From NCBI RefSeq assembly GCF_000224145.3, contig NW_004190470.2:19482-83481 (forward strand): DNA of 64,000 nucleotides, read 5' to 3'. Under the pieces are notes generated by a model, which was given only the letters and a program-made list of their open reading frames with translations, did no database searches and was not told the origin of the DNA. This DNA comes from Ciona intestinalis (taxonomy: Eukaryota; Chordata; Ascidiacea; Phlebobranchia; Cionidae). Below, piece by piece: positions 11,901 to 22,484 of this stretch (position 1 is the first letter of the stretch; each line of letters starts with the position of its first letter). Position numbers and translations under genes: made by a program.

Positions 11901-13765
11901 ATATATGACAAATGATTAATTGTCCAGGAAATAATTATGGCATTTAAATGTTAACATTATGTCAAAAAAGTTGAATAAAAAAGTAGAACCATTTATTTGA
12001 GAAAAAAAAATTAAATAATTTCAGTATATGACAAAAGTTAGCGAATTGGTAAACCATCAATATAAAGTATACAAATTCTGATCAAACGGTTGCAAGGTAT
12101 TCGTATTTTTCCATTTTACAAATAGGGCAAACTTACCGGGCTGCTGTTGTATTTGGAGCATTCATGATGATCACTTTATCAACAAGATGAGGAAAGTATT
12201 TTGGTACTTCCCAAGCAATGGCACCACCCCAGTCATGTGCAACTAATGTAGCACGAGGGTAGCCAAGTGCTTCAATTATTTCAGCAACGTCGTTTACCAG
12301 ATAATTCATGTGATATTTATTAATTTCTGGAATATCAATATACACATATTAAATCATAAAGTACAAACATTTTGACACACTACACAATGCTACACAAATT
12401 TAACAGAAAAAATATACATAACTTATTTATTCTTGCATAGCGGGGAAACAAGCATTTGCTATTACATTAGTGTTCTATTTCACACACCTTGTGCTCATTA
12501 TTACATTATTTTTAAAGGGATTTTTTGTGTTCGGTCGACAATGTAGACAATTCATACCGTGTCGCTAAAGTGGAACAAATGGTGGTAAGTATTTTGATTT
12601 TAAGCCCCTATTGGGCAGATTGCGTTTTTAATATAAGTATGAATGTTCAAATAACAAGAGTTGTTAGTCCTTCATCTCTTTGCCTTACAGTTTTTTTGTA
12701 ATGTGATTTGTCCAATAATTTTTTTGTAAAACAAAAACAACACTATACCATAATCTACCTTTTGGTTTATCTGAATTACCATACCCTCGAGAATGAAAAG
12801 CTACTATGTGGTATCTGTCACGGAATTTTTCAATAAGATATCTCCAACTATACCTGTGCAAGTGGGATAATTTTTAATTGAATGAATAAATGAATGTAGC
12901 TTACTTTATCCTCGATGACCGAAAACAACAGTCGTTATAACAGAGGTGTTAATACACCTCGCACCAGCTTATGAGTTAAAAGTATGTTACTTTGTGGGTA
13001 ATTATTTATTTACGTTTTTTTTTCTTGTGTGGCTGATAATTTGAACAATCCATTAGTGACCACTGTATTGGAACAATTGCCCTTAAGTATCTTGCCCACA
13101 ATGATAGCAACAACGAGCGTGCTAACCAACTGTGCTACAGCGCAGGACTAATTAAAGACATATCAACATTTTGAAGAGTCATATCATGTTGTGTAATATA
13201 AAACTTTAAACACATCACGTACATGCAAGTTATGTAACAAAGTATTAGTCCAATGCTGTGGCAAAGTGGTTAGCGTGCCTGTCTATATATGCTATGTAAG
13301 CCAAAATTAAAAATTTTAGCTTACCAGCATTCTGGGAAGCCATGCATACACAGCATAAGAGGTTTATCTGCTTCTCCAGCATGAACATATTCAAACTTCA
13401 TGCCCGATTTTGTGCTGACAAAATCATGTTGAACATCAACTGCCTTTGCAACTAAAAGAGAAACAAGATTTTAAACAGATGTGCATAAATTATTTATTAC
13501 AGTTATGCAAGTAATTCACACTTTTCAGAAAAACTTGTTAACATTTAAACCAAACTGTTAATTTCTTTGAAAAGTAGAATACCTGCTCTCATTACTTACC
13601 ATCAGGAAGTTTGCTGTGGTCTTTCTTTTCAAAGAAACTTGTTATCCCTTTCTTTCCTCCAAATAGAGTTGTGACAACAGTTGTAACAACCACAAAGACT
13701 GCCCAGAGAAAGCCAATTGCAAAGAAAAGCACACCAGTAATCCATCTAACCAACAGACCAGCCAT
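8948..13765 (-). CDS. membrane-anchored epoxide hydrolase (EPHX3/EPHX4 group)
   Basis: Seven exons: 13600-13765, 13325-13451, 12759-12853, 12137-12326, 11167-11402, 9620-9741, 8948-9064, with all junctions in phase; 350 residues. The N-terminus (LLVRWITGVLFFAIGFLWAV) is a membrane anchor, as in EPHX3/4. Alpha/beta hydrolase fold: oxyanion motif HGFPECW; nucleophile Asp in VAHDWGGAIAWE; lid with YQMPYLPE and a second tyrosine in GPLNYYR; charge-relay Asp in LLIWGDQDAALG; catalytic His in GASHWVNQDEP. All residues of the family triad and both lid tyrosines are present, so it is probably active, opening epoxides (lipid or xenobiotic) to diols at the ER membrane. Introns carry two SINEs whose tails lie just upstream of acceptors, and one complete hAT-type element. 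Confidence 0.93.
9881..11063. mobile_element. non-autonomous hAT-type DNA transposon, complete ends
   Basis: Terminal inverted repeats CAGGGGCGCAACCAG (left) and CAGTGGCGCAACCAG (right, reverse complement), followed on both sides by a subterminal inverted stretch with GGGGGCTGTCAT. It is flanked by a perfect 8-bp target duplication GAAATAGC at 9873-9880 and 11064-11071. An 8-bp TSD and CAG...CTG ends are typical of hAT. It is about 1.18 kb including a 50-N gap at 10209-10258. Near 10290-10390 there is a degenerate repeat of GCGTCATAATAGCGAT. No transposase is recognisable; the open frame at 10384-10698 is not assigned. Inserted in the intron between exons 5 and 6 of the epoxide hydrolase gene. 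Confidence 0.88.
11450..11755 (-). mobile_element. SINE (Cics-1-like), sense to host gene
   Basis: Tail with ATTCATTC near 11450, body TGTCGTTAAGTG..., head toward 11750. Its tail ends about 50 nt before the acceptor of epoxide hydrolase exon 11167-11402. Confidence 0.8.
12880..13146 (-). mobile_element. SINE (Cics-1-like), sense to host gene
   Basis: Tail (ATTCATTTATTCATTCAA on the minus strand) ends about 25 nt upstream of the acceptor of exon 12759-12853; the tRNA-like head lies near 13140. A second short head-only fragment, plus strand, sits at about 13256-13296. Confidence 0.8.
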
Positions 13766-14409
13766 AATACACAACCTTATTCCCTACTAACAAAGCAAGT
13801 GGACACAATTAGTTGAAATAAATATTTACCAAAAGATCTAATTTTAATCCCAGTGATTTTAAACACAAAACAATCAGTGTTAAACATGTTGTACAAAAGG
13901 TATGAAATATTATTGTTACACAATCACAACACCTACATTTGGTTGTATTGTTTCATTAAAAAGAGTAATTATGTTTCGATAGAAAGTTTACAATTGCAAG
14001 TTAAAGAAAACGGTCGATAACACAAAACAAAAAGAGGTTCACAGTAATAGCAAATCAAGTTTTCCGCATTGCTAATATTAAACATTTAGCAAGAGTTACA
14101 TAAAGACTTCAGAACAAGATTAAAGTGGAGTTCACACATATGATTGCTGACGCGATGTACAAGCGTGTTATTATGCATTCGGAATGCAAATTGGCAGGCA
14201 AACTACGCAAATGTATGTTAACCAAACTACTTTGTATGGACGGTATCAAAAGCAAGAAATATCTGTGGTTTAGTCATCTGGTGTGACATGATTCACTGCA
14301 TGGTGGTAACTATGCTAGAGTTCTATTTTGCTAGGTGAAAACAAGAACAGACTGCTGTGAAATAAACAATTAAAGCCAAAGAATAAAACGGCTGTTTTAA
14401 AGCATAGTT

Positions 14410-16815
14410 TTATCTATGGGAAAGAAAGACTCCAAGTAAAACAGCTCCACCCACTGCAAGCAGTGACCCAGTCACTAGAAGTCCGGTGCTTGTCTGTATA
14501 TAGTTAATAAAGAAAATTACTAAACTAGGTTAAACAGTGGATTATTAAGTAAGTAAAGTACATATATATTTAACAAACATAAATAAACTCTTTTATGGAA
14601 TGTTTTAAATGACCTTTATTTTTTAATGTATGTTATGAAACTTGACTTTTTAAACTCAAAATATATCTGCTTTAGTATTAACTATTTTTCTCTCTTCATT
14701 AAATCTTTAATAAAAAAAATTAAAAAAAAAAATTGTTTTGCTGTAAAAAGCTTACCTAATAATAAAACAAAGGTACTAAAAAAATAGGTAATAATATCCA
14801 CATAAATATATGCACCCACCCATGATGATGATGGTTTATCCTCAGGTTTGGGGGGTGGGCTGTTATTACCCAACATACGTTGGTACATTTTCTTCTGTGA
14901 AGACTTTTGGTCCGAAAGCTTTTTCGTCAGTTTTGAAAGTTCCGTCTGCCATGAAATGATAAAGGTTATTATACTGTTTGTTTATAAGTGAATTCAGGTA
15001 TAACATTTCATATTTTCAGAACAAAAAAGTGAAATAAGGTATATAAAACATTTTCATACATTCTTTTACTTACTTATACAAGTGTAATTTCAATGATGGG
15101 TAATTTCAATTATCTATTTGAATAAATGTAACTTACTTTATCCTTGTGTGGCAGAAAAGTATCAGTTGTTACAACACTGGTGTTTTGCTTCATACACCTT
15201 GTGTCTTTCGAGGTACCATGTATTTATCTTTGTGCCTAATAGTTTTTCTGTTTGACTGACAACTTAGTCAATAGTGACCACTGGGTTGCAGCAACTGCCA
15301 TTAAATGTTTAGGACAAAGGACAAAGACCCATACACCCACAACGGTAGCAGCAACAAGCCTTGAACCCACAACTCTGTTAGAGGCAGGAGGCCAACCATT
15401 GAGCCATGAATCATGATGAATGAATTTTGGGATCTTTTTGGACCAAGACATACATATGAATAATAAATACACACATACCTGCACTGATTTATCATCAGGA
15501 TTAATTTGAGAAGCTATTTTCAATGCACCTATAGCACGTTGTAGGTCTCCTAACTGATGTAGTACCTTTAACATAACAAAAATTGTAGAAGCGATTTAAT
15601 ACACTTATTATTTGTAATAATATACAATATTTATTTGTAATTATTTGTAATAATATACAATAGTAATATTTGTAATAATATACAATATGTAATTATTTGT
15701 AATAATATACAATAGGATATAATGTTTATTGTTTTTTAAGGGAAACCATATTATAAAATAGCTTAAGGAGAATTCTTTTTAATTGTATTTTCAAAATATG
15801 CTTTTTCACTTGTATTTAAAAAATTAGTAAATGAACTTTTATTTACTACTATTGTTTGTGTACATAATTATATTCCCTCTGCATTTTAAACCGATTTTCA
15901 CCATGAGTATTAACTATGGCGTAACAAGGGTGGTGTGTTACACCACAGTACTACTGAGTGTTGGTGTTGTGGTTTTCGATATAATAGAGGAAGCAACGCA
16001 AAGGAAGGCATATGACGTGTGCTATATACACTATCCACTACATGATACAACGATGATCAAAATATTTATCCCTTATACCAGGACAGGAGTATTAGCATCG
16101 ACGCCAAACCTAGGGAGCTAAGGTGGTAGAGTAGGCAGGCCAAACTGAAACTTTCACCCGGCTTTAATCAGTAAGCATTGGCACCAAATTTATTCTAAAG
16201 ATGCACGTCTAAGTATCTCTGCCTCCCCTACATTTTAAAAAGTTTGGCGCCCATGAGTAATACGCATGTAATTTGTAAGGAACAATTTCTACCTTTGCTT
16301 TTCGAAATAATGTTTTCACATTTCTTGGGTCAATTCCTTCAGCCACACGACAAGCTTGTAACGCTTCTTTCCATTGTTCGAGCATCATATATGAAGCAGC
16401 AAGATTGTTGTGACATTTTAAACTAAACATTTCAATTTCAGCTTTTGTATCGTCCGGCTGCTCTTGCTTTGCAGCTGTTGTAAAAACATCACAAAAAATC
16501 AATAAAATAATCTTGTGTCCACATTGTGCACCATTATATATATATTCCAAATTTCCAATACATGAACAAAATCGGTAAAAGCACTGTTTTTATGAGGTAA
16601 AAGTATAGCTTATAAATGTTTTCATAAACATTTACTGCTTAGCTATAAATTACCACACACATTCTGTTCTATGTCAAACACTTGACACGTCTGTTATTAT
16701 TAATTTGTTGCCTGGTAGGCAATGTCTATGGAATATTTATATGGTTATTCTCACATAGCAAACAATCAAACAAAACATAAAAAAATATTTTAATACTGAA
16801 TAAAAAAAAATACAT

Positions 16816-16846
<31 letters not shown>

Positions 16847-19800
16847 ATACATTAAACTACTCAACATGGTCTAAATAAGTCCCCCTATGTTTTAATATTA
16901 ATGCCATACCTTGCTGCAAAACTCTCGTACACTTTAAATAAACATTTGAAGCCTCAAAGAATTTCTTCTTCAGATATAATTGGTTACCACGGTTACGGTT
17001 TTTATCAACCCAATCAAGACGCTTCCTAACAGGCACCGAGGTGTTGTATGGCCCTTCATCAATGTCTATGTGAAAGTAAAAACTTTAATGAATGAAACCC
17101 GTTGCAAGCAGAAAGCCGCACCGATTAAAGTACACTCGAAGTACCTAAGTTTGTTCTCAGCACACAATTACACAAAGTGAAGGTACACAATGACACACCA
17201 AGTACACAATGACACGCCAAGTATAACTGTAGCACTGTCACTGATAAAGGGACCAATGGCAATGACCAGCAGTTTTTGAGTCAGTTGGGACCTGATTTCA
17301 GTTCTAACCAAGCTGGACGCTGTTGTTGAAGCTTGACACAAACTTTCGGTTAACAGAACTATGTTCTGATAGTTGAAGGCTAGTTTAAACTAAATTGTGA
17401 TAAATTAATTCATTTGTCATTAAAACTTAAAGTTCCAAACAGATCCGGTTTTAGACATTCTGGCTGGCAACAATCAACATTTTATACTGATTCTATTTTC
17501 TATTTGAATAAAACACAGACAATGCCAATTGGGCGAAATATATATCATTTACTATACAATTGGTTGGAGCTTGGACTTAATTCTTGTCTGTAACATTTTT
17601 TGTAGCACCATACCCTTATACTAAGTAACAAGGTTATAAACATGAAGTACACATTTTAACTATTGCATTATACATACACAATCGACACCCCCAAGTGGTA
17701 CAAACTTACTAAGTAGAATAACAGTGAAACAGAGGTCCATTCCTGGTTCTATATTAGGTGGTTTCCCTTCATCGCCATAACAATACTTTGCGTCGGAAGT
17801 AATTTCACTTTTCTCACCAAGTTCCATCAAACTGATCGTCATATCCAAACTCTACAAATTGTCTTGTGTTATAAATGTATATATATATAATATATATATT
17901 AAACCATCCTCTATATATATATATATATAGTAGGGTGGGGGAAGATGGGACACCTTTTCAATCTATTTTCTCGTCCCATTTGGTAGTAAACAAAGAATAT
18001 TCAAAGAACTATAAAACTATAAAACAAAACTATCCTGGATATTATTCTTATCTTTCTCATGACTCCCATAGACCGTTGTTATTTTTTCAAAACACAGGAT
18101 ATTTAGATATTATGTGCTAAAGGTGTCCCATCTTCCCCTATTCTACTATATAAGTTTTAAAACTTTAAAAAAAACCTTAAAGTTAAATAAAGCGGCACCA
18201 ATTACCATCATTTAAATTGCCAAAGTGATTAATTTTCTGTTGTTTCATGTTGTACGTCAAGGCACCAGTTTGTTTAGTCGTAACAGCATTAGTTATAATG
18301 GTATAGCGTTTACTTCAGGTTGTGAGGTATCAGTTTACTGCATTTTCGCATTCGAAAATAATATACCTTTTAATAAAACAACTTTTTATTGGAGATACCA
18401 TCGCCTCTATGAGCGTTTACCACTAATTTTGTTACGAAATATCCAGGATTGTAAAAATACCCCTTTTTCAGTGATAATGTCACCGTCTGGATCGGCGAAA
18501 AACGTCCGGATTTTTTTTGTAGAAATAAATCCGATTTATATTAAAATCAACTTTCTTACGTTCGGCCGACAATATACTCTTTGGTTTCTTTGTTCCATAA
18601 TTTTTGACGACATAAACGTGCGCTCTATTTTAACCGCATCGGTTACATTGCGAGAACACGGCGAATAGCTAAAATGACGAAACGGTTCGTGCAAACATTA
18701 AAAAAAATGCATTTTCCTAACACCTACTATACTAATTTTGTCACAAATCATGTCACATGGAACCTTTATGTTGTGAATTTAAAATGATATTACATTTATC
18801 AAAACGACGTATCTAAATCGGTAGAAACAAATAAAAAGTTTACGCACGTCATCGTGGATAAAAATGTAACGATGATACNNNNNNNNNNNNNNNNNNNNNN
18901 NNNNNNNNNNNNNNNNNNNNNNNNNNNNTGTAAAATTTGCCTAATATCAAAGTGACATAGAGGAAAACAATACTGAGTAACTATTTTGGTCCTCTGCTTG
19001 AATTAGTACGTTACGGGTCTTTATGAAATCGGAAAACGCGAACACCTTATCTGCTAGTACTTAAGCAGTTTGGAGCTGCATGTCCACTCATGTTGGATTA
19101 AAAAATGTAGTACAGAATGGCTCTGTAGATTCGTAGGTATGATTATATACTGTTATGTAAACTAAGCTGATTGCTGCTAGTCTTAATCGCCAACGTAAAG
19201 TACCCTGTTAAACCACACTGTACGCTAAAAACCAGTCAAAATAATAATTTACTTCACATTAATTCCTAGATTTAATATTATATAACAAGATTTATATTAG
19301 AAATTATATTTTATATATTAAAACAACCGCTATACGTGTTTTCTAGCTTTGTATCGCTCACAAGAACTAAATGAACACATGCCGACCATGCATTTGTATA
19401 GGCGATTCACGCTCTGTGGGCTCCGTAATGGCGGACACGAGCGCCGTTTCCTAACTTGGTCTATACTAACTTTGGGTTGGGCTGCCAACTTGGGCAGTGG
19501 GCACATTCCTCCCGATTGTTATATTATAAAACGTCATAATTAATAGTTCCGTTGCGATAGGACACGTGACCTAACAATTGAATGAAAAATTGTTCCAATT
19601 CCAAGCGAAGGAATGTTATATTGAATGCAACGCGTGTGTGTGCGTCTTAGCACTTTCTGGCTGCGTGCGTGTCTGCGGTAAAGGTGGCTTAGGGGTTGCA
19701 AAACCCTGTGGTTGCAAAACCGTGGTTGCAGCAATTTATATTATTTCATTATAAAAAAGTTTAAGAGTTTTTGGCTTTTTATTTAAAATGTGATAAGAAA

Positions 19801-21734
19801 ACATTGGGCGCTCGTGTAATTCGACACCGGCTGTAATTCGATACGGGCAAATTCGCTGACGTTGCGATTCGTTACTTGCGAGAGAGCAAATTCACAACGA
19901 ACGAAAAACAATTAAGGAGAAAGCTACGCTGACTAGTCTCGTTATCTCTTAGTAGCTTCACTTTTTTCATTTTTAATATTTTTCGCTCTCGCCTGCAACA
20001 TTATAGCATAAAGCTCGGCGCTCGGCCCAGTTTTCAGCCGAGCGCCGAGCGTCAATAAAGGAGACGCTCGGGCACGAGCTTTTGAGTTCGGGCTCGGCTC
20101 GGCACATCCCTATAAAGCGGCACCAATTACCATCATTTAAATTGCCAAAGTGATTAATTTTCTGTTGTTTCATGTTGTACGTCAAGGCACCAGTTTGTTT
20201 AGTCGTAACAGCATTAGTTATAATGGTATAGCGTTTACTTCAGGTTGTGAGGTATCAGTTTACTGCATTTTCGCATTCGAAATTATATACCTTTTAATAA
20301 GACATCTTTTTATGGGCATACCATTGCGGCATTGCCTCTATAGGTGTTTACTGTTTACCACTAAATTTGTTCTGAAATATATATCTTGAAAAAAGGTATG
20401 AATAAATGGGTGCTAAATAATTATAAACATTCACCTCTGGCACTTCATGGTCCCCAAGAATAAAAGTGACGGAATGCATTTCCTCCAAAATTGTTCCATC
20501 AGAAGATCGAGTTTCTAAATCCAAAGTCACCTCTTGACCTCTTTCTGGTCTTGTGTCACGCCCTTGACCCTTTGTGACTGTCTTTTTCTTTAGCAGACCA
20601 TTACCTAAAAATTAAAACGAATAGATGTATATATATATATCGTGATATTATCAAGACTGTATCAGCCAGACCCAACATTTTCAGTTTTCAAAAAACTTCT
20701 TCCCAGAATGCCATTTTTTTCCAATAGCGATCAAAAAAAGTCTTAATTTTAGATATAATATTTATATATAATGTGTTTTTTTTTATCGAAAAAGCACAAA
20801 CCAGATAAACTAATACACACATTAGCCTACCTAGAACGTCCAACCATTCTTCTTCCTTTTCATCATTTTTTGAAGTATTATCCAATGACTCCTCATCTAG
20901 TTTTGAGTCAGCAGATTCTTCTTGTTTTGTGACCGTAGATTCTTGTTGTTTTGTGTCTGTAGATTCATCTTGTTTTTCGTCCGCAGAATCATCTTGTACT
21001 TCCTCTGCAGATTCTATCTGTTTCGTTTCAGCAGACACTTCTTGCTTTTCGCCTAAAGATGTTTCTTGTTTCGTGTCTGCACATTCTTCTTGTGTAGTTT
21101 CTGTAGATTTTTGGGATGGTATATCAAAAGAAACGCGAATATTACTTTTCACAGCAGTATCGGCATTTGCAGCCTGTTTTTCATTGCACAGAACATTTTC
21201 TTCATCTTTATTTGAGTTTGTTTCTCCAATATTAGAATTTCTTTTTTCATCTTCCATAAAAGCTTCTTTTGGTGACTGTTCTTTACTTGGCACTTCAGAA
21301 GTTTGTATTTCATTTTTATTCCTGGGAAGTACACTGATTGAATTTGAATTCGATTGATTTAATTCCTCTTCGTCATTGCCACCATTCACATTTTCTTCTA
21401 ATTGATGTTCTACAATTTCGTCTTGATGATTTTCAGCATTAACAATAATCTCACTGTCATGACATGATTCATTTACATCGTCCAATGAAACCGCTTTCTC
21501 ATCTGGCAATGAACCGGCTAAAGAAAAGTCTCCACCACTCAGCAGACTCATAGATGCAGAGTCAATCACATCATTAACAATGTCGTTAGCTCGCTTTTCT
21601 ACTTCTGCGTCAGAGTCACTCTCGGTGACATCTTCTAGGCCATTTGCATATTCAGTATCATATTTATCGACTTTTAAACCACACCCATTAATATTGTATT
21701 GCAGAGTAGTTGCCCTTTCTTCTTTTAAATCCAT
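14410..21734 (-). CDS. fkbp8: FKBP8 (FKBP38)-like tail-anchored immunophilin
   Basis: Eight exons, all in phase: 20831-21734, 20435-20604, 17710-17851, 16910-17065, 16293-16474, 15479-15565, 14820-14945, 14410-14493. A long acidic disordered N-terminus (with an eight-residue repeat) leads to EEEWLDVLGNGLLKKK, matching the vertebrate FKBP8 entry into the FKBP domain. The FKBP domain includes VTLDLETRSSDG, LMELGEKSEI and KYCYGDEGKPP. Three TPR units follow (NNLAASYMMLEQWKEAL, TLFRKAKVLHQLGDLQRA), then TELSKLTKKL and a C-terminal membrane segment (TGLLVTGSLLAVGGAVLLG) ending LSHR. Vertebrate FKBP8 sits in the outer mitochondrial and ER membrane, binds BCL2 and HSP90 and acts in mitophagy. The start chosen is the ATG at 21734 (MDLKEERA); an upstream in-frame ATG at 21938 would add 68 residues. 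The 2.6-kb second intron holds repeats and a gap. Confidence 0.92.
15118..15408 (-). mobile_element. SINE (Cics-1-like), sense to host gene
   Basis: Tail ACATTTATTCAAATAG on the minus strand, body with TAATGGCAGTTGCTGCAACC-type sequence, tRNA-like head to about 15408. It lies in the FKBP8 intron between exons 15479-15565 and 14820-14945. Confidence 0.75.
15606..15720. repeat. short tandem array, ~22-30 bp unit
   Basis: Repeated TTATTTGTAATAATATACAA, about four copies with slight spacing changes, in an FKBP8 intron. AT-rich, no coding potential. Confidence 0.8.
17928..18149 (+). mobile_element. TIR/TA MITE (Cimi-1-like), full length
   Basis: Begins TAGTAGGGTGGGGGAAGATG and ends ATCTTCCCCTATTCTACTA; the interior has the family blocks TTCTCGTCCCATTTGGTAGT and ATTATGTGCTAAAGGTG-like sequence. 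FKBP8 intron 2, inside a TATATA tract. Confidence 0.9.
18188..18357. repeat. intronic direct repeat, copy 1
   Basis: 170 bp from TAAAGCGGCACCAATTACC to TTTCGCATTCGAAA. I read it as identical to 20113-20282. Beyond 18357 similarity continues at a clearly lower level to about 18445. FKBP8 intron 2. Confidence 0.9.
18879..18928. other. assembly gap (50 N)
   Basis: Run of 50 N, probably a gap of unknown size. It lies in FKBP8 intron 2 between the two copies of the direct repeat. Confidence 0.95.
19485..19695 (-). mobile_element. fragment related to the hAT element at 9881-11063
   Basis: The reverse complement matches 9905-10110 closely, including TTAGCACTTTCTGGCTGCGT and AACGTCATAATTAATAGTT, with scattered differences. 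The CAG terminus itself is not clear. A diverged older copy in FKBP8 intron 2. Confidence 0.75.
20010..20112. mobile_element. possible hAT-type terminus
   Basis: GC-rich repeated GCTCGGC/GCCGAGC motifs lead into GGCTCGGCTCGGCACATCCC, a form typical of one end of a hAT element with subterminal repeats. The matching other end was not found. It abuts direct-repeat copy 2. Confidence 0.4.
20113..20282. repeat. intronic direct repeat, copy 2
   Basis: Second copy of 18188-18357, about 1.9 kb downstream and 150 bp before FKBP8 exon 20435-20604. Diverged similarity continues to about 20385. Confidence 0.9.
20880..21090 (-). repeat. 24-bp coding repeat in FKBP8 exon 1
   Basis: Encodes imperfect octapeptides such as SAETKQIE, SAEEVQDD, SADEKQDE, STDTKQQE, STVTKQEE, SADSKLDE, extending into related units upstream. 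An acidic, low-complexity linker just before the FKBP domain. Confidence 0.85.
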
Positions 21735-22484
21735 GGTGCTTTTATGTGCCTTGGATAAATTACAGTTGATCTTTAAATTATGCACTGTGTTTGCAAGCAA
21801 TCTTTGGTAATTCAACAACAACAGCTGACAGGTCGCACATTTACTGAGTCTTGGTCTGTAATAAATTACGCTAGGTGGCGTCAGAAGTTTACAAAGTAAA
21901 TACGCGAGTGCAGTGCAAAGGTTAAAATGCACTGACAATTTGAAAGATAGGGTTGATCTTTACACTTTATGACATATTATTACAACATCTACCGTTTTGC
22001 AATTATCCGGTCTCTTCCTAGAGAACAGGCGAGAGCGGCTGTGTTATGTGGGGTTTTATATACCTAACGCAAAGTGCCCCCTGACGCGAAGCGCAGGCTG
22101 TTCGTTTCGAATAATGCTATTGCAATTCGGCTAAACTCACACTGTGTTTACCACAGTGGCAATGTGATATACCTGTATCACGGCATACCAGAGATGTGGT
22201 AGACCGTGCCTGTATGGATGCGTCGACGTCGTTTTGCAGAGACTGCAACCTAGGCTAGCAAGTGAAAAGATCTAGTGGTACCGAATAAATTGCTTTTTGA
22301 CGAAATGTAACGACAAATGAGTAAATGGTAATTGCAAAGCAGCGATAACGAGCGTACAATAACGTCAGAATTATCATGTTTTTTTCTGCTGTTCTACAGT
22401 TATAAAATATCGTCACGTCGTCACTCATGTTGCCATGTACAAAACATTTGATTATTTTTATGCAGAATATACCACGTAACAAAT
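21735..22484. promoter_or_regulatory. divergent intergenic region FKBP8 / GST
   Basis: About 750 bp separates the two divergently read genes. No MITE or SINE is seen here, unlike most non-coding parts of the window. It is a plausible shared promoter region; no TATA box or specific factor site can be asserted. Confidence 0.4.

Noticed and set aside
15110-15130. Ciona spliced-leader-like sequence (TCTATTTGAATAA)
   Set aside because: Partial match only, at a SINE tail and again near 17500; no donor GT or snRNA-like context, so probably chance.
20929-21357. Plus-strand Ser/Cys-rich open frame of 142 codons
   Set aside because: Exact antisense of the FKBP8 acidic repeat; the pattern comes from the 24-bp repeat, with no independent signals.
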